From the NCBI GenBank assembly GCA_934141475.1, contig CAKPCG010000001.1, positions 1 through 64,000 of the forward strand: a stretch of 64,000 nucleotides of DNA, written 5' to 3'. The position numbers were made by a program, and so were the translations under genes. This document shows, piece by piece, positions 1 through 9,704 of the stretch. The stretch is from an uncultured Clostridia bacterium (lineage in GTDB: Bacteria > Bacillota > Clostridia > TANB77 > CAG-508). Position 1 is the first letter of the stretch; each line of letters opens with the position of its first letter. The notes under the pieces are model-generated. The model was not told where the DNA came from and did not search any database. It saw nothing but the letters and a program-made list of their open reading frames with translations.

Positions 1-75
<75 letters not shown>

Positions 76-76
76 T

Positions 77-895
77 TCATAAAAAATATTTATATATTTC
101 ATTTTTATTTACTCCTCTATCTTTAGCAATTTTTTTAATAATTTCTTTCCTCTCTAAACCTTGTTTTTCATAAACATTATAATGTTCTTCCAAACTCAAA
201 TTATTTAAAATATTTTCTTTTTTTATTTTATTTCCACCTTCAATTAAAAGAATCATTTCTCCTTTTAATCCATCAACTTTTTCAAGAATTTCATTTATAT
301 TTCCTCTTATAAACTCCTCATGTATTTTAGTTATTTCCCTAGCCAAAACCACTTTCCTTTCCCCTATTACATCACTTAAATCTTTTAAAGTTTCTTTCAT
401 TTTATGTGGTGCTTCATAAACAATAATTGTTTTACTTTCATCTTTTATTTCTTCTAATTTTTCTTTTCTAAGTTTTTTATTCATAGGCAAAAATCCAAGA
501 AATACAAATTCTTTTGTATCTAAACCTGAAACGATTAATGCATTTATTCCTGCACATGCACCAGGAATTGGAATTACCTCAATATTTTCCTCTATTGCTC
601 TTTTTACAATAACTTCCCCTGGATCAGAAATTCCCGGTGTTCCTGCATCTGATACAACAGCAATATCTTTACCTTCTTTTAATTTATTTATTAAAATATC
701 TTCTCTATCATCTTCATTATGTCTATGATTACTTATCATTGATTTTTTTATATTAAAATGATTTAATAATTTTAAAGTATTTCTTGTATCTTCTGCTGCA
801 ATAAAATCTACTTCTTTTAAAACATTTAAAGCTCTAAATGTAATATCATCTAAATTTCCAATTGGTGTAGCAACCAAATATAATTTTCCGCTCAT
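77..895 (-). CDS. rsmI: 16S rRNA (cytidine-1402-2'-O)-methyltransferase RsmI
   Basis: RsmI methylates the ribose 2'-OH of C1402 in the decoding centre of 16S rRNA using S-adenosylmethionine. The 272-residue protein begins with the family signature LYLVATPIGNLDDITFRAL and carries AEDTRNTLKLL and SDAGTPGISDPG, which form the SAM-binding core of this tetrapyrrole-methylase-fold family. Length and motif spacing are normal. The ATG is preceded by a GGAGG-type site. It lies 19 bp downstream of trmN6, as in many Firmicutes where yabB and yabC are neighbours. Function is assigned with high confidence from family motifs. Confidence 0.95.
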   Translation of the reverse strand: MSGKLYLVATPIGNLDDITFRALNVLKEVDFIAAEDTRNTLKLLNHFNIKKSMISNHRHNEDDREDILINKLKEGKDIAVVSDAGTPGISDPGEVIVKRAIEENIEVIPIPGACAGINALIVSGLDTKEFVFLGFLPMNKKLRKEKLEEIKDESKTIIVYEAPHKMKETLKDLSDVIGERKVVLAREITKIHEEFIRGNINEILEKVDGLKGEMILLIEGGNKIKKENILNNLSLEEHYNVYEKQGLERKEIIKKIAKDRGVNKNEIYKYFL

Positions 896-914
896 TAATT
901 TCCTCCAATTTTAT

Positions 915-1661
915 TTAATTTATTTTATTATATATTTTTAAAATTTCTTTTGTATATTTATTATTTTCATCATATACATATAAATTATCATCATATTCTA
1001 AAAAAGGTTTTGCCAATTTAATTCCTTTTATCAAAATTAAATTAGCTTTTTTATTTTTATTTGGATATACAAATCTTATTTTTTTGGGTTCTATTTTATT
1101 TTTTCTCATTAAATAAAATATATCTACTAATCTATCTGGTCTATGTACCATATAAAATTCTCCAAAATCTTTTAATAAATATGAAGCAATTTCTATGAAA
1201 TTTTCTAAACTTGCCGTAATTTCGTGTCGTGAAATTAATTTTTTATTATTTTCATTTACAACTCCTGTATTTAATTTCTTATATGGAGGATTTGTTGTTA
1301 CAACATCAAAACTATTTTTTCTATAATTTTTATCAAGTTCTAAAATATTTAAATTTAGTATTTTTATTCTATTTTCTAAATTATTTATTTTTACACTTCT
1401 TTCTGCCATATTAGCTACTTCAGTTTGTAATTCAATTCCAACAAAATTAGTATTTTTGGTTTTTTGAGTTAAAAGTATAGGTATAATTCCTGTTCCAGTA
1501 CCTAAGTCAATTACATTAGATTTTGCCTTTATATTTTTTGCGAAATCCGTAAGTAATACACTATCTATTCCAAAACAAAAACCATCTTTGTCTTGTATAA
1601 TTTTCAAACCATTAAGTTCTAAATCATCAATTCTTTCATTTTCATTTATTTTTATTTTCAT
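915..1661 (-). CDS. trmN6: tRNA1(Val) (adenine(37)-N6)-methyltransferase family protein
   Basis: A class I SAM-dependent methyltransferase of the YabB/TrmN6 family, expected to methylate A37 N6 of a tRNA. Motif I is visible as DLGTGTGIIPILL and the catalytic N6-adenine motif as NPPYKK. The protein starts with the usual ELNGLKIIQDKDGFCFGID segment. Several starts are possible within MVMKMK. I prefer the inner ATG because GGTGAT just before it can act as the Shine-Dalgarno; the longer form would start at 1673. It is transcribed with rsmI 19 bp downstream. The exact tRNA target is inferred from the family. Confidence 0.88.
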   Translation of the reverse strand: MKIKINENERIDDLELNGLKIIQDKDGFCFGIDSVLLTDFAKNIKAKSNVIDLGTGTGIIPILLTQKTKNTNFVGIELQTEVANMAERSVKINNLENRIKILNLNILELDKNYRKNSFDVVTTNPPYKKLNTGVVNENNKKLISRHEITASLENFIEIASYLLKDFGEFYMVHRPDRLVDIFYLMRKNKIEPKKIRFVYPNKNKKANLILIKGIKLAKPFLEYDDNLYVYDENNKYTKEILKIYNKIN

Positions 1662-1732
1662 TTTCATCACCATATTATTTTTTCTTCATATTATATATAA
1701 AAAAATTATACAACAAAAAAGGAGTTTTTTCA

Positions 1733-1960
1733 ATGAATAATTTATTTTATTGCAATAATCAATGTAATTCAAAGCAACTTCCTCCTCCACCACATAATAA
1801 AAAAGAGCCCAAAAAAGAACCTCCAAAAAAGAAAAAAAATAAAATTGATTTTAAAAAATTAAAAAAGAATACTTTTACTTCATTAAACGAAGTTGAATGT
1901 TTTTTAAATAATTTTCATACTTTTACAAACTATATTAAATTATATAAAATTTTAAAATAA
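1733..1960 (+). CDS. Small Pro/Lys-rich hypothetical protein
   Basis: A 75-residue protein I do not recognise. It starts with an ATG behind a good ribosome site (AAAGGAG). The N-terminus has two cysteines (YCNNQCN), followed by a run of prolines and lysines (QLPPPPHNKKEPKKEPPKKK) and a more ordinary tail of about 35 residues rich in Phe, Asn and Tyr that may form a short helix. There is no signal peptide or membrane segment. It is divergently oriented from trmN6 and 64 bp upstream of the GerMN gene. It looks expressed because of the ribosome site, but I assign no function. Confidence 0.55.
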   Translation: MNNLFYCNNQCNSKQLPPPPHNKKEPKKEPPKKKKNKIDFKKLKKNTFTSLNEVECFLNNFHTFTNYIKLYKILK

Positions 1961-2024
1961 AGTTCTAAAATGGACAACATAAAAATAATATTTACAAAAG
2001 AAAAGCATTAGGAGGATTTTATTT

Positions 2025-2564
2025 ATGAAAGGTAAAAAATTATTTTTTTTATTAATTTTAGTTTTACTATTTATTATTATTTCAATTTTTATTATAATTA
2101 ATAATTTTAATAAAAATTCATCAAACGAAAATAACAGTTACTTAGAATATACTCCAGAAGAAGAAATAAGTACAAAACAATTAAGAGAAACTAAAGTAAA
2201 TTTATTTTTTGTTGATTCTGAAAATAACTTAAAATCAGAATCAAAATTAATCGACTCTACATTACTTATACAAAACCCATATCAAAAATTAATAGAATTA
2301 TTATTAAATGGACCTGATTCAGAAAATCTATTTACTATATTTCCGGAAAATACAAAAGTAATTTCAACACAATTTGAAAATAACTGTGTAACAATTAATT
2401 TTTCAAATGAATTACTAAATTTTAAAGATGAAACACAAAAATTTAATATTATAAATAGCACTTTAAATACTCTTACTCAGCTAAATGAAGTTACAAGTAT
2501 TAGGTTTTTAATAAATGGTGAACAATCTAATATTTTTGGTGAAACATACACTAGAAAAAATTGA
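2025..2564 (+). CDS. GerMN-domain membrane-anchored protein
   Basis: A 179-residue protein with one N-terminal membrane segment (residues about 6-27) and an extracytoplasmic GerMN domain (about 55-175). The domain's hallmark stretches are visible: VNLFFVDSENNL, a LIELLLNGP loop and VTINFSNELLNF. GerMN domains occur in the spore germination protein GerM and in lipoproteins. Here the anchor lacks a lipobox cysteine. The start has a strong AGGAGG site. It precedes the VanW gene, also an envelope protein. The specific partner is unknown; a cell-envelope or sporulation role is inference. Confidence 0.8.
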   Translation: MKGKKLFFLLILVLLFIIISIFIIINNFNKNSSNENNSYLEYTPEEEISTKQLRETKVNLFFVDSENNLKSESKLIDSTLLIQNPYQKLIELLLNGPDSENLFTIFPENTKVISTQFENNCVTINFSNELLNFKDETQKFNIINSTLNTLTQLNEVTSIRFLINGEQSNIFGETYTRKN

Positions 2565-2594
2565 TATAATCTCTTTTTTTACCATTCAAATCCA

Positions 2595-2623
2595 TTGACA
2601 AACAAAAAATTATATTGTACCAT
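2595..2623 (+). promoter_or_regulatory. Sigma-A type promoter for the VanW gene
   Basis: TTGACA at 2595-2600 and TACCAT at 2618-2623 are separated by 17 bp, 65 bp upstream of the VanW start codon. The -35 is perfect, the -10 matches 4 of 6. Confidence 0.5.
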
Positions 2624-2687
2624 TAGATAGTATAAATTAAAATATCAAAAAAAATAATAATACATATAATATTATAGAGGTAAAAAA

Positions 2688-4232
2688 ATGATTTTAGAAG
2701 AAGAACAAAAAATAGAGGTTATTGATGATGTAGAAAGGAAAAAATCAGAAGAGTTTAAACAAATTCCCAATAATACAAAATCAAAACATTGGATTATAGT
2801 ACTATCCATTTTTATAATTGCTTTTTTAGTATTTTTTATATTAATTTTTGCAATATTTACAATATATAATTATAATAACAATTCAACTATTGCAAATGGA
2901 ATTTATATAAATGGAATTGATGTATCAAATTTATCCAAACAAGAAGCAAAAGAAAAATTAGAAAAATACTATTCTGAAAAATTATCAAATGACATAACAC
3001 TAGTACATGGATCAGATTACACAACATACATAAAAACATCAGAAATTGATTTAAATATTAATTTAGATTCTGCAATAAATTACGCATATCAATGTGGTAA
3101 AACGAGCAATATTTTTGAAGATAACTACCAAATATTTAATGCCATGCTAAATGGAATAAATATAGAGCCTACTGTTTCTTTTAATGAAGAATCTTTAAAA
3201 AAAATTCTAAATAACTTATCTTCAGAATTACCTAATGCCGTAGTTGAAAGTGGCTACTATATAGATGGAAATAATCTTTTCATAACCAAAGGAACTAATG
3301 GTGTTATTATTGATGCGAATTCTACAGCAAAAAAAATAGAAGAAAGATTGCAAAATTTAAATTACGTAAATGAAATCATAGAAATAGATACAATATCTGC
3401 ATCACCAAAAAAAATTGATTTAGAATCAATATATAATGAGGTACACAAAGATGCTAAAGACGCTACATATATTCCAGAAACTCATACAGTTACATCTGCT
3501 GAAAATGGAGTAGATTTTAAAGTTTCACTTGAAGAAGCTAATGAATTATTACAAAATTCAGATTCAGAATGTACAATTCCTTTAAAGGTTCTAAAGCCAA
3601 GTGTTACAAACAATATGATAGGTCAAGAAGCATTCCCAGATTTACTTGCATCATATTCTACAAAATACGCAGCATCTAATACAAATAGAACAACAAACTT
3701 AAGGTTAGCAGCTGAAAAAATTGATGGAACAGTACTATTACCTGGAGAAACATTTTCTTATAATAATGTTGTTGGTGAAAGAACAATATCTGCTGGATAT
3801 AAAGATGCGGCAATATACTCTAACGGTAAAGTTGTTGACGGTTTAGGCGGAGGTATTTGTCAAATTTCTACTACATTATTTAATGCTGTTTTATATTCAA
3901 ACTTAGAAATAGTTGAACTACATAACCACCAATTTATTCCATCTTATGCAACAGCTGGACGTGATGCAACAGTTGTATATGGAGTAAAAGATTTTCAGTT
4001 TAAAAATTCAAGAAAATATGCTATAAAAATTACATGTTCTGTATCAAAAGGTATAGCATCATTCCAAATTTGGGGATTTAAAGAAGACCCTGAATATGAT
4101 ATAGAAGTATCTGCAAATGTTACTAGCCGTACATCATCTTATATAAAATCTGCAACTTATAGAATAGTTAAACTAAATGGTCAAACTGTTAAGACTGAAA
4201 AAATATCAAATTATACTTATAAAACACACTAA
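2688..4232 (+). CDS. VanW family protein (YoaR-like, PG-binding domains)
   Basis: A 514-residue membrane-anchored exported protein. A cytosolic stretch of about 33 residues is followed by a membrane helix (about 34-60). Two peptidoglycan_binding_4-like regions follow (about 70-310), then a VanW domain (about 325-470) with its signature residues LPGETFSYNNVVG, GGGICQISTTLFNA and HNHQFIPSYA. VanW proteins are found in Gram-positive envelopes and some vancomycin-resistance clusters. Their biochemical role is not settled, and nothing here (no vanS/R/H/A genes) suggests glycopeptide resistance. It has its own promoter and ends in a clear hairpin terminator. Confidence 0.9.
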   Translation: MILEEEQKIEVIDDVERKKSEEFKQIPNNTKSKHWIIVLSIFIIAFLVFFILIFAIFTIYNYNNNSTIANGIYINGIDVSNLSKQEAKEKLEKYYSEKLSNDITLVHGSDYTTYIKTSEIDLNINLDSAINYAYQCGKTSNIFEDNYQIFNAMLNGINIEPTVSFNEESLKKILNNLSSELPNAVVESGYYIDGNNLFITKGTNGVIIDANSTAKKIEERLQNLNYVNEIIEIDTISASPKKIDLESIYNEVHKDAKDATYIPETHTVTSAENGVDFKVSLEEANELLQNSDSECTIPLKVLKPSVTNNMIGQEAFPDLLASYSTKYAASNTNRTTNLRLAAEKIDGTVLLPGETFSYNNVVGERTISAGYKDAAIYSNGKVVDGLGGGICQISTTLFNAVLYSNLEIVELHNHQFIPSYATAGRDATVVYGVKDFQFKNSRKYAIKITCSVSKGIASFQIWGFKEDPEYDIEVSANVTSRTSSYIKSATYRIVKLNGQTVKTEKISNYTYKTH

Positions 4233-4234
4233 AA

Positions 4235-4265
4235 ATGATAACAGAGAGTTCTGTTATCATTTTTT
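4235..4265 (+). terminator. Rho-independent terminator after the VanW gene
   Basis: An 11-bp perfect stem (arms 4235-4245 and 4250-4260, loop GAGT) is followed by a run of T. Confidence 0.9.
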
Positions 4266-4278
4266 CCATCTATTTCAA

Positions 4279-4307
4279 TTGACAAAACACTTAAAATTGT
4301 ATAGAAT
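4279..4307 (+). promoter_or_regulatory. Sigma-A type promoter for the large activase gene
   Basis: TTGACA (4279-4284), a 17-bp spacer and TAGAAT (4302-4307) lie just after the VanW terminator and 27 bp before the start codon of the next gene. Confidence 0.65.
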
Positions 4308-4333
4308 TAAAAGGATTTAAAGGAGTGATATAT

Positions 4334-7300
4334 ATGGAGCAAAATATATTACACGTAGGGTTAGACGTTGGCTCTACAACAGTAAAAATTGTAGTAATGA
4401 ATAATAATAAAGAAACTATATATGAAGATTATAGAAGACACTTTTCAGATACCAAAAATACAGTATGTCAAGTTTTAGAAGAATTAAACGAAAAATATAA
4501 TAACAATAAATTTACACTTGCTCTAACCGGTTCAGGTGCAATGTCAGCAGCAAAATTTTTAGGTGTAAATTTTATACAAGAAGTCGTATCTTGTAAAAGA
4601 GCAGTTGAAAAATACATCCCTCAAACAGATGTAGTAATAGAACTAGGTGGAGAAGATGCAAAAATAATTTATTTTGATAAATCTATTGAACAAAGAATGA
4701 ATGGAACCTGTGCTGGTGGAACAGGCGCTTTTATTGACCAAATGGCATCACTACTTCATACTGACACAGCAGGTCTTAATGAACTTGCAAAAAATTATAA
4801 AACAATTTATCCAATTGCATCAAGATGCGGAGTATTTGCCAAAACAGACATACAACCATTAATAAATGAGGGAGCTGCAAAAGAAGATATTGCAGCCTCA
4901 ATTTTCCAAGCTGTTGTAAATCAAACAATTTCCGGGCTAGCTTGTGGAAGACCAATAAGAGGTAAAGTAGCATTTTTAGGAGGACCGCTTACATATCTTT
5001 CAGAATTAAGAAAAAGATTTATAGAAACATTAAAACTAACAGATGATGAAATAATAATACCTAAAAAAGCTCATCTATTAGTAGCTACAGGTGCAGCTCT
5101 TGATTCCCTTGAAGATACACCATTTTCCAATGAAGAACTAACACACAAAATAAGAGCACTAAAAATATCAAAAGATACTACAACAAGTCCAATAGAACCA
5201 TTATTTGCAAATTATGCCGAATATGAAGAATTTAGAAAAAGACATGCAAGAGCATCTGTAAAAAAAGGTGAACTTTTAAATTATAAAGGTGATTGCTTTA
5301 TTGGAATAGATGCAGGTTCGACAACCACAAAAATAGTATTAATAGATAACTCTGGAAGTTTATTGTACTCTTTATATGGTAGCAATGAAGGAAACCCTTT
5401 ACAAAGTGTTATAAAAATGTTAGATAGCCTATACAAAATATTACCTAAAGATGCAAAATTAAGATTTAGTGGTGTTACAGGTTACGGAGAAAAACTTATC
5501 CAAACAGCTTTAAATGTTGATATTGGTGAAATAGAAACAATAGCACACTATACAGCAGCAAAACAATTTGAACCAGATGTTACAAGTATTGTTGATATTG
5601 GTGGACAAGATATGAAATATATCCGTTTAAAAAACGGAGCAATCGATAGTATAATGCTAAATGAAGCATGTTCCTCAGGATGTGGATCATTTATTGAAAC
5701 ATTTAGTAAAAGTCTAAATTTAGAAATATCTGAATTTGTAAAACAAGCAATCGAAGCTAAAAGACCGGTAGATTTAGGTTCAAGATGTACTGTATTTATG
5801 AATTCAAAAATAAAACAAGCCCAAAAAGAAGGATATAGTGTAGGAGACATATCAAGCGGACTATCTTATTCTGTAATAAAAAATGCTTTACAAAAAGTTA
5901 TGAAAATAAGAGATTTTGAAACACTTGGAAATAAAATAGTAGTTCAAGGTGGTACATTTTATAATGACGCTGTACTTAGAGCATTTGAAAAAATAGTAGG
6001 AAAAGAAGTAATAAGACCAGATATTGCAGGATTAATGGGAGCATACGGAATGGCCTTAATTGCAAAAGAACAATATGAAACAAACTTAGATATGGAATAT
6101 TATTCAACTATACTAAAACAAGAAGATCTTGATAAACTGGAAATAAAAATAAATCACACAAGATGTAATGGATGTGAAAATCACTGCAAACTAACAATAA
6201 ACATATTTAATAATGAAAAACGCTACATATCTGGTAACCGCTGCGAAAAAGGTGCAGGTCAAGTATCTGAACATAAAAATATGCCAAATCTTGTAAAATA
6301 TAAATATGAAAGAATATTTGACTATAAACCAATTGAAGAACAATATTCTACTAGAGGAACTATAGGAATTCCAAGAGTTCTAAATATGTATGAAGACTAT
6401 CCATTTTGGTTCACATTTTTAACAAACCTAGGATTTAGAGTAATTATTTCAGATAAAAGTACGCGTAAAACATATGAAGATGGAATGGAATCTATGCCAT
6501 CAGAGTCAGTATGTTACCCAGCAAAACTTTCACATGGACATATAGAAAACTTATTAAAAAAAGGAATAAAAACAATATTTTACCCATGTATGCCATTTTC
6601 TAGAAAAGAATACGAAAAGGCAGATAATAAATACAATTGTCCAATTGTAATCTCTTATTCTGAAGTATTAAAAAACAATGTAGAAGGATTAAAAAATCCA
6701 GAAATAAAATTTATAAATCCATTTCTACCATTTGACACGCCAAACCTAGTTAAAAAAATAATGGAACTAGATGAATTCAAAGAATATAAATTTACCAAAC
6801 AAGAACTAACAAATGCAGCAGAAAAAGCACAAATTGAATACCAAAAATGTAAAAAAGACATTCAAGATAAAGGAATAGAAACAGTACGTTATCTTGATGA
6901 AAATAATTTAAAAGGAATACTTCTTGCTGGTAGACCTTATCATATAGATCCTGAAATTAACCACGGAATAGATACATTAATAACATCTCTTGGTCTTGCG
7001 GTTTTAACAGAAGATAGTATATCAAACCAAACAGAAGCAAAAAGACCAATAAGAGTAGTAGATCAATGGATGTTCCATTCAAGACTATATGCAGCAGCAG
7101 ATTTTGTTGGAAAACATGATAATTTAGAATTAGTTCAACTAAATTCATTTGGATGTGGAGTAGATGCCGTAACAACAGACGAAGTAGAAGAAATTTTAAG
7201 AAGCTTTGGTAAAATGTATACATTAATAAAAATAGATGAAGTAAATAACTTAGGTGCCGTAAAAATACGTATTCGTTCATTACTTGCAAGTATGAACAAA

Positions 7301-8581
7301 AGAGCAAAAGAAAAAGCAGATGGACTTTACGGAATAAACAAAAAAATATTTACTAAAGATATGAGAAAAGACTACACAATACTAATTCCAATGATGATTC
7401 CAATTCACTTTGAATTATTAGAACCTGCTGTAAACTCATGTGGATATAATATGGTTCTTTTAAGAGAATGTACAAATCATACTGTAGAAACAGGATTAAA
7501 ATATGTAAATAATGATGCTTGTTATCCATCAATTTTAGTAACTGGTCAAATGATAGAAGCACTAGAATCAGGTAAATATGATGTAAACAAAACTGCCTTA
7601 ATAATGTCTCAAACAGGTGGAGGATGTCGTGCAACAAATTATATTGGTTTTATAAGAAAAGCCCTTAGGGACGCAGGCTTTGAACAAGTTCCAGTTATTT
7701 CACTAAATGTTGTTGGTATGGAAAAAATGCCTGGATTTAAACTTACACCAAAAATGATAGATAAAATGATAAAAGCCGTACTTTTAGGTGATTTACTACA
7801 AAAAATGCTTCACAAAAATAGAGCTTATGAAATACACAAAGGTGATACAGACAAAATATTTGAAAAATGGATGGAAAAATCAAAAAAACTTATTACAAAC
7901 TGTACTAACAAAGAATTCAAACAAGCAATTTATGACATGGTAGAAGATTTTGAAAAAATAGAAGTAGACATGTCAAAAGAAAAACCAAGAGTAGGAATTG
8001 TTGGAGAAGTTCTAATAAAATATCATCCATTTGGAAATAACTATGTTGCAGATTTATTAGAAAAAGAAGGTGCAGAAGTAGTACTTCCTGACTTCATGGG
8101 ATTTGTAAAATTTATGGCAACACACAAAATAACATTTAACCAATTACTAAATACCAATAAAATATCATCTGCCATAAGTAAAATCGCATTAAACCTAATT
8201 AATTTAATGGAAAAAGACTCTAAAACTGCACTTGAAAAATCAAAGAAAAACTATTTACCAACTTGTGATATATATCATTTAGAAAGTAAAGTAAAAGATA
8301 TATTATCAATAGGAAATCAAACAGGAGAAGGTTGGTTCTTAACAGCTGAAATGGTAGAATACATAGAAAATGGTATACCAAATATAGTTTGTGTTCAACC
8401 ATTTGCATGTCTTCCAAATCATGTAGTTGGAAAAGGAGTTATAAAAACAATTAGAAGCAAATATCCAACAGCAAATATAACTCCAGTTGATTATGATCCA
8501 GGAGCAAGTGAAACAAACCAAGCAAATAGAATAAAACTTTTAATGGCAGTTGCAAAAGATAATTTAAAAAATTCTAAATAA
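4334..8581 (+). CDS. Large 2-hydroxyacyl-CoA dehydratase activase-related protein
   Basis: A 1415-residue cytosolic protein of the family joining two BadF/BadG/HgdC-type ATPase domains to DUF2229 and an HgdB-like C-terminus. The first ASKHA ATPase domain spans about 5-270 (DVGSTTVKIVVM, GGEDAKI, NGTCAGGTGAFID), the second about 325-600 (GIDAGSTTTKIVL, GGQDMKYI, NEACSSGCGSF). The conserved cysteines are typical ligands of the bridging Fe-S cluster in activators. A Cys-rich segment (TRCNGCENHCK, about 615) precedes DUF2229. The C-terminal 400 residues resemble dehydratase subunits (GGGCRATNYIGF). Such proteins are common in Clostridia, but their substrate is unknown. The start is the ATG after AAAGGAGTGAT; the in-frame GTG at 4325 lies inside that ribosome site. 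Confidence 0.9.
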   Translation: MEQNILHVGLDVGSTTVKIVVMNNNKETIYEDYRRHFSDTKNTVCQVLEELNEKYNNNKFTLALTGSGAMSAAKFLGVNFIQEVVSCKRAVEKYIPQTDVVIELGGEDAKIIYFDKSIEQRMNGTCAGGTGAFIDQMASLLHTDTAGLNELAKNYKTIYPIASRCGVFAKTDIQPLINEGAAKEDIAASIFQAVVNQTISGLACGRPIRGKVAFLGGPLTYLSELRKRFIETLKLTDDEIIIPKKAHLLVATGAALDSLEDTPFSNEELTHKIRALKISKDTTTSPIEPLFANYAEYEEFRKRHARASVKKGELLNYKGDCFIGIDAGSTTTKIVLIDNSGSLLYSLYGSNEGNPLQSVIKMLDSLYKILPKDAKLRFSGVTGYGEKLIQTALNVDIGEIETIAHYTAAKQFEPDVTSIVDIGGQDMKYIRLKNGAIDSIMLNEACSSGCGSFIETFSKSLNLEISEFVKQAIEAKRPVDLGSRCTVFMNSKIKQAQKEGYSVGDISSGLSYSVIKNALQKVMKIRDFETLGNKIVVQGGTFYNDAVLRAFEKIVGKEVIRPDIAGLMGAYGMALIAKEQYETNLDMEYYSTILKQEDLDKLEIKINHTRCNGCENHCKLTINIFNNEKRYISGNRCEKGAGQVSEHKNMPNLVKYKYERIFDYKPIEEQYSTRGTIGIPRVLNMYEDYPFWFTFLTNLGFRVIISDKSTRKTYEDGMESMPSESVCYPAKLSHGHIENLLKKGIKTIFYPCMPFSRKEYEKADNKYNCPIVISYSEVLKNNVEGLKNPEIKFINPFLPFDTPNLVKKIMELDEFKEYKFTKQELTNAAEKAQIEYQKCKKDIQDKGIETVRYLDENNLKGILLAGRPYHIDPEINHGIDTLITSLGLAVLTEDSISNQTEAKRPIRVVDQWMFHSRLYAAADFVGKHDNLELVQLNSFGCGVDAVTTDEVEEILRSFGKMYTLIKIDEVNNLGAVKIRIRSLLASMNKRAKEKADGLYGINKKIFTKDMRKDYTILIPMMIPIHFELLEPAVNSCGYNMVLLRECTNHTVETGLKYVNNDACYPSILVTGQMIEALESGKYDVNKTALIMSQTGGGCRATNYIGFIRKALRDAGFEQVPVISLNVVGMEKMPGFKLTPKMIDKMIKAVLLGDLLQKMLHKNRAYEIHKGDTDKIFEKWMEKSKKLITNCTNKEFKQAIYDMVEDFEKIEVDMSKEKPRVGIVGEVLIKYHPFGNNYVADLLEKEGAEVVLPDFMGFVKFMATHKITFNQLLNTNKISSAISKIALNLINLMEKDSKTALEKSKKNYLPTCDIYHLESKVKDILSIGNQTGEGWFLTAEMVEYIENGIPNIVCVQPFACLPNHVVGKGVIKTIRSKYPTANITPVDYDPGASETNQANRIKLLMAVAKDNLKNSK

Positions 8582-8609
8582 ATTATTTACCCAAAAAAGG
8601 AGAAAATAA

Positions 8610-9383
8610 ATGAAAAATTATTATGAATTGTTAGAGGTATCAGAAAATGCCTCTCCAGAGGTTATTGAAAAAGCATATAAAACACTAGTAAAAAAATATC
8701 ATCCAGATTTGCAACCTGAAAACAAGAAAAAAGAAGCCGAAAATAAAATTAAAGAAATTAATGAAGCTTATGAAATTTTATCAAATTCAGTAAAAAAATC
8801 AAATTATGATAATGAATTAAAATTGGAAAAAAAACAAAAAGAACAAGCTAAATATGCAAATTTCAATCAAACACAAAATAGACAATCAACCAAAAATACT
8901 TATTCGCAAAATAACTACAGTAATACAAATTACAACTATACTAGTGGCTATAATAATACAAACGTAAACTCTAATAATTACAATACAACTAATACTCAAA
9001 ATTCTCAAAAAAGAGTTATTAGAGAACCTCATAAAAACACGATTAATAATAATTATGCTAATTTTCAAGATGACTATACAGAAATGATGAACGATGCTTA
9101 TAGTAACGCCTATAATGATGCTTTTAACCAAGCATATATAAATAATCTAAAAAACATGGGATATGAAATTCATTATGAAAGACCATTAAAAGAAAAGATA
9201 CAAATTGCAATATCAATAATTGTTGTTATTTTTATAATGTCAATTATAGGATTAATCTTATGGCAAATCCCGCCAATTAAACATTATTTTACAGATTTAT
9301 ATAACACTAATGAAGGATTTAGACTTTTAGTAAATATAATTGGAGGTATTTTTAGAGGAATTATAAATATTTTTAAAAAGTAA
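8610..9383 (+). CDS. DnaJ-domain protein with C-terminal membrane segment
   Basis: A 257-residue protein with an N-terminal J domain (about 3-68) containing the HPD motif at residues 31-33, which is needed to stimulate Hsp70 ATPase. A long Asn/Tyr/Thr/Gln-rich linker follows (about 75-180), then a hydrophobic helix (about 197-222) and a second weak hydrophobic stretch at the end. It lacks the Gly/Phe and zinc-finger regions of true DnaJ, so it is a specialised, probably membrane-tethered J protein. It lies 28 bp after the activase gene with an AAAGGAG site, probably cotranscribed, and ends in a strong terminator. The client is unknown. Confidence 0.85.
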   Translation: MKNYYELLEVSENASPEVIEKAYKTLVKKYHPDLQPENKKKEAENKIKEINEAYEILSNSVKKSNYDNELKLEKKQKEQAKYANFNQTQNRQSTKNTYSQNNYSNTNYNYTSGYNNTNVNSNNYNTTNTQNSQKRVIREPHKNTINNNYANFQDDYTEMMNDAYSNAYNDAFNQAYINNLKNMGYEIHYERPLKEKIQIAISIIVVIFIMSIIGLILWQIPPIKHYFTDLYNTNEGFRLLVNIIGGIFRGIINIFKK

Positions 9384-9387
9384 GTAA

Positions 9388-9434
9388 AACAAACCAGCTG
9401 CTCTACCAAAGATAGAGCAGCTGGTTTGTTTTTT
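9388..9434. terminator. Strong hairpin terminator between convergent genes
   Basis: An 18-bp perfect stem (9388-9405 with 9413-9430, 7-base loop) has T runs on the plus-strand side and A-rich flanks on the other. It sits between the DnaJ-domain gene and the convergent small gene that ends at 9433, so it may serve both directions. Confidence 0.92.
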
Positions 9435-9609
9435 AAAGTCCTCTGGCGTATGCTATTACGCAAAAAATCACGTAAAACCAGAAAACTTTGTGCAGAAACT
9501 TGAAGCGTTGTGGTCTAAAAAACCATTTCAGACCGTCTTTCCGAAGAAAGAATATCACAATTGCAAAAATTGCAACAAGGAAAAGTGCTATAGGTGTTGA
9601 AGTTCTCAT
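9433..9609 (-). CDS. Small membrane protein (58 codons, contains an in-frame CGG)
   Basis: I do not recognise this protein. A strong AAAGGAGGT site precedes an ATG, giving MRTSTPIALFLVAIFAIVIF as a first membrane helix (about 6-21). An aromatic and basic middle (DGLKWFFRPQRFKFLHK) and a second hydrophobic stretch (about 43-54) follow. Codon 23 (9541-9543) is CGG, the only in-frame CGG in the window not at a clear reading-frame break. If CGG forces a +1 shift here too, the product would be only 26 residues, ending GKTV. The second half is visibly richer in G+C and uses codons (CTG, CGC, AAG) rare in its neighbours. The gene could be of foreign origin or end early. Confidence 0.5.
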   Translation of the reverse strand: MRTSTPIALFLVAIFAIVIFFLRKDGLKWFFRPQRFKFLHKVFWFYVIFCVIAYARGL

Positions 9610-9704
9610 ACTTCTACCTCCTTTAAATTTATTCATATTAGAATTACTCCTTTTATTATACCATTTTTTCACAACATTGTCAAAAATTATGTAAATTTAC
9701 CATA

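Noticed and set aside
2688..4232. VanW as evidence of vancomycin resistance
   Set aside because: VanW proteins are widespread in Clostridia, and none of the ligase, dehydrogenase or two-component genes of a resistance cluster is present.
5548..5850. Antisense reading frames inside the activase and other long genes
   Set aside because: They are shadows of A-rich coding strands: no ribosome sites, hydrophobic Leu/Phe/Ser-rich products typical of antisense AT-rich codons.
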